Source of the DNA: Brachionus rotundiformis
Taxonomy: Eukaryota; Rotifera; Eurotatoria; Ploima; Brachionidae
Direction of reading: 5' to 3'
NCBI GenBank assembly: GCA_016802295.1
Contig: JAESIW010000124.1
Location: 1-64,000 of the forward strand
Length of the DNA: 64,000 bases
A program made the translations under genes and the position numbers. The notes beneath the pieces are model-generated. The model saw only the letters and a list, made by a program, of their open reading frames with translations, ran no database searches and was not told where the DNA came from. Shown piece after piece: positions 46,001 to 55,300 of the stretch (position 1 is the first letter of the stretch; each line of letters begins with the position of its first letter).

Positions 46001-46231
46001 CCAAGCAAACGAAGACAAGTTTCAGAAAACAAATAAAAATTTATTGTTAAAAGATCCGTCTAATTTTTTTTTCTCACATTTATATTTTTTTTTTTTCTTA
46101 TGTGTGATTTTTTTGTTTACAAATATATTTTTTTTTGATACTATAAAATTAAATTAGATATTTTTTTGTTTTTTTATTAGATATTGTTTTAAATAAATTA
46201 GATACTAAAATAATTTGTAGCCATAAAAAAA
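43090..46231 (+). mobile_element. MULE-like DNA transposon with 9-bp target duplication, split by a LINE
   Basis: Terminal inverted repeats of about 28 bp (GGCTACTATTTAATTTAGTA at 43099, the matching end at 46194-46222) are flanked by ATAAAAAAA on both sides (43090-43098, 46223-46231). That is a 9-bp duplication, as made by Mutator-like transposases. Subterminal GTATCTAAATT-type repeats crowd the left end (43108-43220). A broken frame from ATG 43316 reads MSDSDSSSTSILRP, then after a stop VYDQYQQYDCYQEALKVIQD. At the right the frame ends KKKRGRPAKNRSEET, an AT-hook-like tail. Without the LINE the element is only about 0.9 kb, so the catalytic core is missing: a non-autonomous derivative. The duplication is low-complexity, which weakens it slightly. 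Confidence 0.65.
43690..45935 (-). mobile_element. Jockey-type LINE, 5'-truncated, with a disrupted reverse transcriptase
   Basis: Two frames on the minus strand. The upstream one (44384-46018 as an open frame; the LINE part starts near 45930) has the end of the endonuclease (DSLDSDHYLITATL), then RT blocks SYRPISLTSCLARFFEK, SGFRKGYSTKDN, VMFDIEKAFDRVWHDG, AGVPQGCILSPTLFSIY and HAIYADDLCIYIV. The downstream one (43708-44379) is the C-terminal part (KLLGIIFDPKLSFMKHIEYI, RSIFEYSHIAIITS, RLQILQNKTLRLCL). They are separated by a short rearrangement at 44393-44441. The 3' end runs into an A-rich AAATA tail near 43700. It interrupts the MULE-like element and lacks its 5' part. Confidence 0.85.
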
Positions 46232-46239
46232 TAAAGTAA

Positions 46240-46665
46240 TGTTTTTTTTTTCTTTCATTAGTTGGTAGTTAGTTTATAAATAAATTAAATATGCCGTGTG
46301 CAAACTTATAAAACTACAAACAACTTCCATAGGATTGCCAGTTGTTTGTTGTTTGATGATACATTAGTTGTTTAATGATGTGAGTAAGACGTTGCTGATG
46401 TAAGCTCCATGTTGTTGTTGATCTTGTATCACGACATTTCAAATAGATTATTCAACAAAGTCTCAAAAATACTCAAGTTAGGACTGTTTTTAAGTATAAA
46501 TTAGTTGAAGACATTAGGCCGAAAAAATGGACTTCATATTAACCAATATCGTATTAATAAAATTAAATTATTTTAAAATATTTTATTTAACTATATAAAT
46601 AATAAAGATTTTAAATAAAAAATTGTTTGTATCTATTTATTTTCAGGATACGTCAGGTTGACACA
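46240..46665. other. intergenic stretch 3' of the GPCR gene
   Basis: A+T-rich with a short TTGTTG-rich patch (46325-46430). No gene seen. Confidence 0.4.
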
Positions 46666-46670
46666 AAAAG

Positions 46671-49487
46671 TCAAAGCACACTTCTGGATGCCGATTTGGT
46701 CAGCATTTTTTTCCTATTAACACTCTCTTTTTTGCAAGATATTTTATAGCACAGGTCATAGAACGAATTTCTAAAATTCTCGTTATAAAAAGCGTATAGA
46801 CACGGGTTTATGACAGGTGTTAAATAGGATAGAGTGTGCGCTAACAATTTAAACAAAGATAAATAAGGAAACAAATAGGGATACTCGCTTAGACTAGGCC
46901 TAAATATAATGAACAAGTGTGTAGGAAGCCAGCAAATGCCGAAATTAAGCGTCACCACCGCCACCATGGTGGTGACTTTTTTCTTTCGGTTTTCGGACTT
47001 TTTTAACTTCTTGCTTTTTTTGGTGTCTATACGCATTGGTTCCGCACTCTTGAGATCCTTGCTGTTTGTGTCATGTGTGATGAGTGTCTTCATGCGGGAC
47101 CGGCTGCTCTCGTCCCTGTTGAACTTGGCCAATCGACGCTGGTTCTTGGACAAGTGCGACAAGAGACGAGTGTATGAGAGGATTATTATCAACAGTGGTA
47201 TGACATAGGTGGTGGCTATTGATATAACATGAGATATGCTGATGTAGGAGATCAGAATCGAGTATGTGTCTTTGTCGTATGAGCACACCTTGAATGTCTC
47301 GTTGCCATCTAGCACAACTTTGGTAACTGTGTAGTAGATTAGGTCTGGACTCGCGATCAAGAATGAGATGAGCCATATGCCGATTGTGATCAACAGGACA
47401 GTTCTTTGTCTTCTCTTTATGTTGGCCAGGTGCTGGGTCATGGTCTTATTTTTGATGATCAAATTGCATCTGTGTATGGTCATGGCAGTCAGTGTCAAGC
47501 ATGTTGACTGAACACTTGCGTGCGACATGAAGTGGTTCAACTTGCAAAATGTCACTCCGAAAAACCAGTTGTCGTACAGGTATATGTACATGGTGAACGG
47601 TATGCAGAAAATTACAAATAGCATGTCTGTGATGGCCAAATTAAATATGTAGCAGTTGGTTATGTCATTTAACTTTTTGTAAAAAATTGCTATGAATATA
47701 ACCAGGCCGTTTCCTTAATCAAAAACATTATTCTTTTATATAGATACATTTTTTTTATTAAATTTTTATTTAATTAATTTAATTAATAAATATTCTGTTT
47801 CGTAAAGAGGTATGGACATTTTTTTTAACAAAAATAAAAAAATAAAACCTATCTTATATTCTAATCAACCCTAATTCAAACCAGGGCTGCACCCCGGGCC
47901 CAGATTGGATTACATCACATTACCGTAAACCCTTGCAAATAAGTGCCCTCTTGAGACCCCCTTTTTTTAAAGCTGATCAAAAGTGGCTTAGTTCAATCTT
48001 TTTTTCTTTCTTTTAAAGCATACTTAGATCTTTAAAAAATATCTAATTTATATGAAAGTTGATGATCAATTCAAAGAGTTAATCTTTAGATATTTGAATT
48101 AATCTTTAATTAGATTTATTTTTATTTTATTTCGGAAAACACCTCATGGGCGATGTTAAAAAAAAGTTAAAATAAAATTAGAAAAAACTGAAAAAAAAAT
48201 AATTTCAAACAAAGATAATTTTGCAGTTTTTTTTTTTTAAATTAAATAATTTTTTTGTTAGAGAATGATAAAAAAAATTGAAAGGATTAAAAATGTTCTT
48301 TGACTTGAATGTAATGTTTGTAAGTCTTATCTCGCGCTCATCTCCTTTTCCAGTACCTTTTTGAGCATTGGCTCCAATCTGACACAGAGGTTACTGCATC
48401 GAGTTGATCATCAACGCTTTAAATGTTATGTGAATTTGAAAAATAAATAAGTTTTTTCAGTCCATTGATAAGATCAATCTCTGGATCTAAGTTTAGATTT
48501 AGTCTGAATTTATTATAAGTAAACTAACATTCAAAATTAAATTTTTCAAAATAAATTCTTTCCTGCGAAAATTCTTGAAATAGAAAACTTTAACACAAGC
48601 TTTAAAGAAAATGAACTGATATTCTGAATTGATCATCAACTTCAACAAGATTCGGCATCAAGGGGTCCATAGCCAATAATTTGATCTAATAAATAGAAAC
48701 TTGGTTCAAAATAAACTTTTCTCTTTATGAAAATAAATATAATTCTAAAAAGGAATTTATGAACTTTGATTAATAAGTCCCCAGAAAAGTAAAATTTTTG
48801 ATCAAATTTCAAGCGCTCAATTTTGCTCAAACATTTTTAGATGCGCAATTAAATTTCATTGCATTTCTAGAAAGTACAATCATTTTTCAAAAGTTTGAAA
48901 ATAAAGCTTTGAAATGTTAACACTAGAAAGCCCGACCAAAAAATGACAAAAATTTAAAAACTAATTTTTAAAAAAATTATCATAGAATAGCAACATTTTT
49001 TTTTGATATTCAATAAAGTCTCCATAAATCTATAAAATAAAATACTGAATATTAAATTCTGTTTCTGCATTCAAAAGATATTGAGATTTGAAATTTAAAA
49101 AAAATGGGTCTAAAAAACCCGTCGGGTCTTCTAGTGTTAAACGAATAAAAAATCTGCGATGAAATTTAATTGAGCATCTAAAAATGTTTGAGCAACATTG
49201 AGCGCTTGAAATTTGATCAAAAATTTTACTTTGGTTTAGTGCCCTGGACTTGTCAAGCTAATGCTGACAGGGATTTAATATACTATTTAATAAATATTAA
49301 TTAAACTTGTTTAGGAGTTAACTTGCTTACCCAGAATGCCAAAAAAAACTAAACTGAGCCAAACAATGGCGATCATGGACTTGTAAGGCCGACTTTCGAT
49401 AAAATAGCTTAGCCATATTGTGAATGCAGATGGACACTCGTCGCCAATACACAAGTTATAGTAGCGCGTTGTATTCAAGCTTGTCAT
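46671..49487 (-). CDS. class A neuropeptide-type G-protein-coupled receptor
   Basis: Two exons, 49331-49487 (start ATG 49487) and 46671-47713, join in phase 1 to 1200 nt, 399 residues. The joint rebuilds the TM1 motif GNGLVIFIAIF. The N-terminus has an NTT glycosylation site. TM2 is AITDMLFVIFCIPF. TM3 carries the disulphide Cys (VTFCKLNHF) and SVQSTCLTLTAMTIHR, so the DRY motif is IHR. ECL2 has KVCSYD; ICL3 is long and basic. TM6 has CWLPTHLFIIF, TM7 HTLSYLTPVINPCLYAFYN (NPxxY as NPCLY). The TM2-TM3 wording resembles kisspeptin/galanin/allatostatin-A receptors, but the ligand cannot be assigned. The 1.6-kb intron (47714-49330) holds transposable elements. Confidence 0.88.
47922..48460. repeat. 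CCGTAA-terminus repeat and dispersed block in the GPCR intron
   Basis: Begins CCGTAAACCCTTGCAAATAA then GTGCCCTC at 47923. The next 100 bases (to about 48035) match, in inverted orientation, 56946-57035. The 56.25-kb element starts with a variant of the same terminus. From 48050 to 48460 there is a block shared with the GCC1 intron (35240-35365), ending TGTGAATTTGAAAAATAAAT. Ends of this copy are not certain. Confidence 0.5.
48786..49235. mobile_element. CAAAGTAAAATTTT foldback unit interrupted by a piggyBac-type MITE
   Basis: Left arm from 48786 and right arm to 49235 are the same unit as 37307-37537, in an intron of the GPCR gene. Where the 37-kb copy reads TTGAAATG-like sequence, a single TTAA, then the second half, this copy has 216 extra bases between two TTAA tetranucleotides. 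Confidence 0.75.
48917..49140. mobile_element. piggyBac-type MITE, 216 bp, with TTAA target duplication
   Basis: Runs 48921-49136 between TTAA at 48917-48920 and TTAA at 49137-49140. Termini are CACTAGAAAGCCCGACC and, inverted, CACTAGAAGACCCGACGGG. TTAA specificity and a CACTxG-like start are typical of piggyBac-group elements. The interior has no coding capacity. The empty site is preserved in the two relatives at 37.4 and 41.8 kb. Confidence 0.8.
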
Positions 49488-49499
49488 TGTGTGCTTCTA

Positions 49500-50880
49500 A
49501 TTTTATTGCATTCTATATTAATCTAAAAAATTGAAAATATAAAAAGTATGCTTTTGAAAAGATAATTGAATGTCATTGTTAAGGAAATGAGGTAAATTCT
49601 GTTATTAAAATTTTTTCATTAAATAAAAAACAAAAAATGCTAATTTAATTAAATATTTTACGAATGATCAGATTGAAAAAAAAAGTATTAACTTGAGTTT
49701 ATTAGATATTTTCTCTTAATCAAATCAATCAGAATTAAATCCAGGATTGTTGTCTATAAATAAGCAAATTTTAAGATTAAGTAGGTTTTAATTTAATTAA
49801 AATTGTTTTTAATCGAATTTTGAGCCTCCTGTTTTGATAAAAGATACTTTTTTGTCTCTTGAATTTTCGATCAATAATTCAAAAACTGGAAAAAATAGTT
49901 TAAATTATTGATTAATGCCAAGAATAAAACCCAAATAGAGCCTATTACTCCGAGGCTTCTTTATAATTATAATTAATTGTAAAGTAGTGTTAAATGTTTA
50001 AAATTAATTTACATTCTCCCAAAAATCGCATGACTCATTGAATTATAAAGACTATCTATTAACTTAAATTAAATAATTGAACAAGTAAAAGGAAAAAAGC
50101 TCAATTTTTTTTGTTTATCCTTAGGACAAGCATTAGCTTTTATTTTTTAGAATAATTTTTTATGTTTAATCAGGCTAATAAAATTTTATATTAAATCACT
50201 CACAAGCTGCCAATTTAGTCTAAATTAGCTATTTTATTTCCTTTTATTTTATTTTAAAGAATAGGATATAAAACACTTGACAAAATTAAAAATTTATTTA
50301 TTAACCAAGACTAATTTTTGGTCATTGTAGAATTTTGAATGCTCTATCATTCACAAAATGACTGCAAACACAAAAGGAAACTTTGTTTTGCTTTCTTGAG
50401 AAAAATAAAGCGGAGTGTCAAACAATCAAAACTGGTTCGTATAACTAGGTTAACTATTACTTTAAATTAATCAAGAATTATTTTGAATTGGTTTAATGAT
50501 TCTATTTTAGATTCGATTCTGTCTCTTACAAAGCATATTCTTTATTTAAAATAAATCAATCTAAATTTTAGTATAAATTTTATGTTTTTACCTAATTCTA
50601 AAAAATAACTCAGTAACATGCTTCATTGTCAATTTGAAAAAAATTTCAAAAATTATCCAATTTTAAAATTTCAAGCTCAAAATTTAATTAATCTTTTATT
50701 ATAATTAAAAAGCATTGCTATTTAGTGTTAAAATTTCTACAAATTAATTCTTTTTGGTCGTTTAACTAAAACTCAAAGTTTAAAAGAGAGAAAAGAGAGT
50801 TCACTTGCAGGTGAAGGTGAAGTTAAACGGCCTTTTATATTAAGATATTCAAATGATGCTTCGTTTTTTTAAATTGACTA
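49500..50880. other. A+T-rich stretch upstream of the GPCR gene
   Basis: No open frames with coding character. Promoter elements for the receptor must lie here, but none can be named from sequence alone. Confidence 0.4.
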
Positions 50881-50884
50881 TATA

Positions 50885-51223
50885 CTCCTAGAAGCACCAA
50901 AAATTCTACCCATTCTGAACCCATAACACCATAAAAAGTGTAAAAAAATTAACTAACTTTTTTCTAAAAGTTTAAAATTAATTCCGTAAATGCAGAATGG
51001 TGCGAACGATGTGCAAAATCTCTGTAAAATGCACTACACTCGATTATATTGAAATTTAATTTCTGCTGAACTATGTAAATTAGCAGACATAGATTTTTGA
51101 TGCAACTTTGAATATTTCACTATGTTGCATTTACAGAATTAGGTTTAAACCTTTAGAAAAAAAGCTTTTAAATTTTTTTTCCATTTTTTTCTGTTCTTTT
51201 TGTACTGAATTTCACAAAACCCA
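50885..51223. mobile_element. foldback MITE (CGGTTTTGTGAA family, copy 2) next to a piggyBac-type end
   Basis: From about 50938 the arms match copies at 24.5 and 60.9 kb (GTAAATGCAGAATGGTGC, TTGCATTTACAGAATTAGG), ending TGAATTTCACAAAACC. The left terminal 30 bases are missing. Just before it, 50888-50910 (CCTAGAAGCACCAAAA) is a piece of the terminus seen in the 56.35-kb piggyBac-type element, so that element or a cut-down copy seems to have replaced the left end. Confidence 0.6.
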
Positions 51224-51410
51224 ACCCGGATCCCGAATTACTCTCAGTCTACTCCCAGCTAATTATGGACAAATAAAACCATATTTAGGTATTTTCCTCT
51301 ATGCTCCACAAAATAATTCTATTCTTTGTGCTGGTAGGCACAAAAATAAAAGATTCACTTTAGGCACTTTCATATCCAAGCATGTGATTGCTACTGAGGA
51401 TGATTAGAAT
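51224..51410 (+). other. open coding-like stretch, function unknown
   Basis: Directly after the MITE an open frame continues to a stop at 51405-51407, reading GSRITLSLLPANYGQIKPYL, then GIFLYAPQNNSILC and FTLGTFISKHVIATEDD. It looks coding in composition of residues but I recognise no family. It could be the tail of an older transposon protein. No acceptor or partner exon was found. Confidence 0.25.
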
Positions 51411-51419
51411 TTTTTGAAT

Positions 51420-52330
51420 TTTCAAATCTAGATCTTAACATTGAGAAAAATTCTAAAAAAAAAGACCACCGAATATACAACGTCTAAGAATGAAGATTAA
51501 GACCCTCTATTCTGCACAAGAGTGAATATGAATAACAAAAAAATACAGCACCTATTGCTTAACAGTATATTGCGCATAATAAACTCAGATAGCTTAAATT
51601 AAAACACTATAAATTGATAATGGTTGACTTTGCAAGATGATTAACAAATTCCTAATTAAATCCTTATTAGATTATTTAAATTAATAATAAATTTTTATCT
51701 AAAACATTTTTTAATTAATTCTAGTTTAATACCAGTCATTGGTCTCATTCCAAAAACAAAATTGATACTTTCTTTCCTAGAGATATGAAGCTATCTACAT
51801 TTAGTTAGAATAGAGAATAAATCATAAGCCTCCAAGCTCAGATTTCAATCCAAAAGGCTTAAAATTTGCCACTCTCTTGTGTGGCAAAAAGGCTCTGATT
51901 TCGATTAAACAAATCATACAATTCTAACCTAAAAAGATAATATTTATATGTTTAAGTGATGGCAGTTTATCTATTTGCCAGCTTTTGCCTAAAGAAGATC
52001 GAAGCCTATTGAAGTAAAAAACAAATATAGCTAATCTGCTGTTTATTCCAGAGATTTGATATAAAAAAGCCAGTGTTTGGAGGCAATAGCAAGGCCCGTG
52101 TATAATTAAATTGGGCTTTTCAATTTATTAGCTCTGAAGGAAGGAAAGCAAATTTAATGAACACAAAATGGCACCTAGTGGCTCCCCTTTTGCTCTCTAA
52201 CACACTAGAATAAAATTAATTAATTAAAATAGATGGATTTAATTTAAATGATATTTTTATTATAAGGAGAAATGTTAATCCTATTAGTGAAAGAAAAAAT
52301 GATGCCATAATCGCTTAATCGCTTAGGCCC
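51420..52330. other. A+T-rich intergenic stretch 3' of BLOC1S4
   Basis: No coding signal or repeat with recognisable ends. Confidence 0.4.
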
Positions 52331-52336
52331 ACCATC

Positions 52337-55300
52337 CTAGCGATCTTGTTTATCGAAGGCTTTATCGCATACAACCAAGCAGGCCTCCGCGCCTGGCTCC
52401 TCATCTACCTGTCAATAGACCAAATTCAGCAATAAGTTTTAACTCAAAGATTCATACTACTTTTGAAGACAATCTGGAGTCTATGAAGCTCTTGAGCCTG
52501 TTGAGCTTGCCTAGGCTGTACTTTTTTTCAGCCAAGTCAATTTTGTGCTCCAAAATGGCACATGATTGTTTAAGACAATTTACAAAAGTCTAGATAAATT
52601 AATAACTAATGTCACATTAAAATAGAATGTAAGTACTTCTGTATTGTCAAGTTTTTGGTACAAATGTTCAAGCTCTGTCTGCTTCTGCTCCAGTGTAGGG
52701 CTCAGGTGCTGCTCAAATGACTCGATTTCAGTCTCGCTCTAAAATAAAATTTAGCAATTGTTTGAGGACTAATTTAGCTTGCGCTAAATTGGAAGTAAGC
52801 ATTGGTGCACTTGAATTGAATGAATGAGAGAGCAGTATTTTGTAGCTAGAGCCTAAATAATCATTTCTTGACAACAATTCAAAGATGAAAATTAAAATTA
52901 TTTTCCAATTGATTTTTGCTCTGCTTACCTTAAGCGAATAAACAGCTCAAAAAAGATATTTAAATTAATTCTCTTAGTCTCATTAATTTAGTTTATTTTG
53001 TGAAAATTTTATTCAATTAAAAAATTTAAAATTAAAAATGCCAAGTATTTGTTTATTTAACAGAAAATGGTTGGTTAAATGCCAAATGATGCGGTTCATG
53101 CAGTTTTCTAAAATTTTAAAAAACTCTGTAAATGAACCTCGCTCAAAAAGAATTAAATTAAATTTCTGCTAAATTTGCACAGTTCTCTAAAAAGAGATCA
53201 GCAAATGCAACTTTATATGTTGCACCATATTTCATCAAAGACCTCAAGGTTAATCAATATGCATTCCAATATAGAATTCTAGATAGAATGTTATCTTTTG
53301 CTTATAAAACACTATACTTTCATAACTCTCCTGAAAATCAAAGGCAGAAGTTAAAGAAAAATGACTCAAGAAATTTAAAATATAATTTAAGGAACAGTGA
53401 GAATCTGATAGAACCAGCATCTAAATCAGTAAATGGTGAAAAAACTTTTGGATTTTTCTACTCAAGACTACTAAATTGCTTTGTGATCAAGAGATCAATG
53501 TTGAAATTTACAACATTTAAGCATTCAATTTTTAATAATATTAATTTAATTTTCTCACATTTTGTAAAAAAATTCAAAAAATTCAATTTAAATATATGAA
53601 TGTTTTAATTTTTAAATAATTATATAAACAATTAATATTTTTTAATTTGTGAAACTTATTTTATTTTAAATAAATGTAGTGTTAATCGGTCTTTATGACA
53701 TGGGCACTAGCCTGTTGATTAACCTTGAAATTGAATTGAAAAAATTGAGTATAATGTCTTTTTAAACACATAAAGCTGTAACAGATGTATCTCGTTAGGT
53801 ATGTTTAGTCCTTTAGAAAAGTATTCCGTTCTTATTCTTGAAATATTGAGAGGTGTGCCTAGTCTCTTGTTGAATAGAACAAAAGCGCTATTCAAGATTC
53901 ATTAGGGAAAAGGGAGAACAGTTAAAAGTAGCTTGAACTTCTAATGGTCTTGCTCTTCTAATCTTACTTCTAATGAACTCTTGTTTATGTGTGATGCATA
54001 AGCTAGAGTTTATTTACTTAACTCGTGTTTATGCGTTTACATAACTAGGAAATGTCATAAGTGAAAAAATGGGAACTCAAAAAGACATTAAGTGACAAAG
54101 TTCTACAGCAAGGAAACAAAACTCAAGATAAACAAAACTGTAGTAAAAGCGAAACTGATATATTGAAGTGAATGATGGGGCGTGTGTGAGTTGGATAAAA
54201 AAAGCCTGAACAGGTTCTAACAAGTAGCTTGAGAAGGATTCTTGGGATACACTGGCCTCAAATATAGTCAAACGATGAACTATACAGAATAACGAAGTCA
54301 GAGCCAATGAGTCAATGTATCAGAAATAAAAGACTGTGGTGGCCTGGACATGTATTTAGAATGAAACGAATACGAAATGAGAATGAATTTAACCTATATA
54401 TTTAACTCTAAAGAAATATGTAAGGTTGCAACTCCATTGTGTAGTCTTTACCTCACTATTGATGAATTTCCTCCACACTCAACTTAATCTTATTTTCCAA
54501 AACTGTTCTTGATACATTTTTATTTCTTTTCCTCATATTTGCTTAATCATATCTTTCTTTTAAATTGTACTATACTTTCCTAGTTATCATATAACTAAAA
54601 AAACCTAAACATTTAGAGAATAAAATAGAGAAAAAAAAACGAATTTAAGATTAACCTTCACCCCAATCGTATATGAAATAAGAGACCGTTGTAATTCGGA
54701 GCTAAATTTAATTAATATATTGTCAAACAAAAAACGGGGTCTTAATTTGACACAAATTAGAGACTCCTAAAGGAAATTTACATCTTCTTTTTATCTATTT
54801 CCAGTTAATTATATTAATTTAAAAAAAATTGAAAAATGCTCTTGGTCATTTGTATAAGCTTCAAATCTAAAAATACATAATGGCCCAGATCACTTTTTAC
54901 CACAAATCCTTATAGTCAGAAACACGAAAGAGAAGGACTTGTGAACAGTGGTAAAAGAATACCAATCATGTTATTGATTAAAGCCTGACAGTCTTTTTAT
55001 TTTGAATTCTTTAGTACTTCTGTTGCATGTGCTTTGCTGCAGTTATTCTCTTATAAAAAAAACTAAATTTGTTCCCATTATCAGAACCAATTAACCTTTC
55101 TCTTAATTAATTAGTCCCTGATTGAGTCCTTGAATACCTCTGGTTAGAGAACAGGCTAATTAAAATATAACAATTTACTAGCTTACTTGGTTCGTCAATA
55201 AAGCTTACCAAAAACATATTAGGCACTCAGTGTATTGCATTGTAGCTTATTTAATTTTATTCTTAATCAGAATGAGCTTTATCTAAGTAGAGATAAGCTA

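Noticed and set aside
44384..46018. A real N-terminus with membrane-like segment for the 544-residue frame
   Set aside because: The first 30 or so residues are translated from the adjacent MULE-like element read backwards; LINE homology begins at the endonuclease end near 45930.
46909..47376. Additional ORFs over the GPCR on both strands
   Set aside because: Shadow frames of the receptor exon, with no independent signal.
52324..52430. Plus-strand hydrophobic reading that looks like a membrane exon
   Set aside because: The minus strand at the same place gives an acidic last exon that splices in phase 0 from BLOC1S4 exon 3 through a 52-nt intron, a better explanation.
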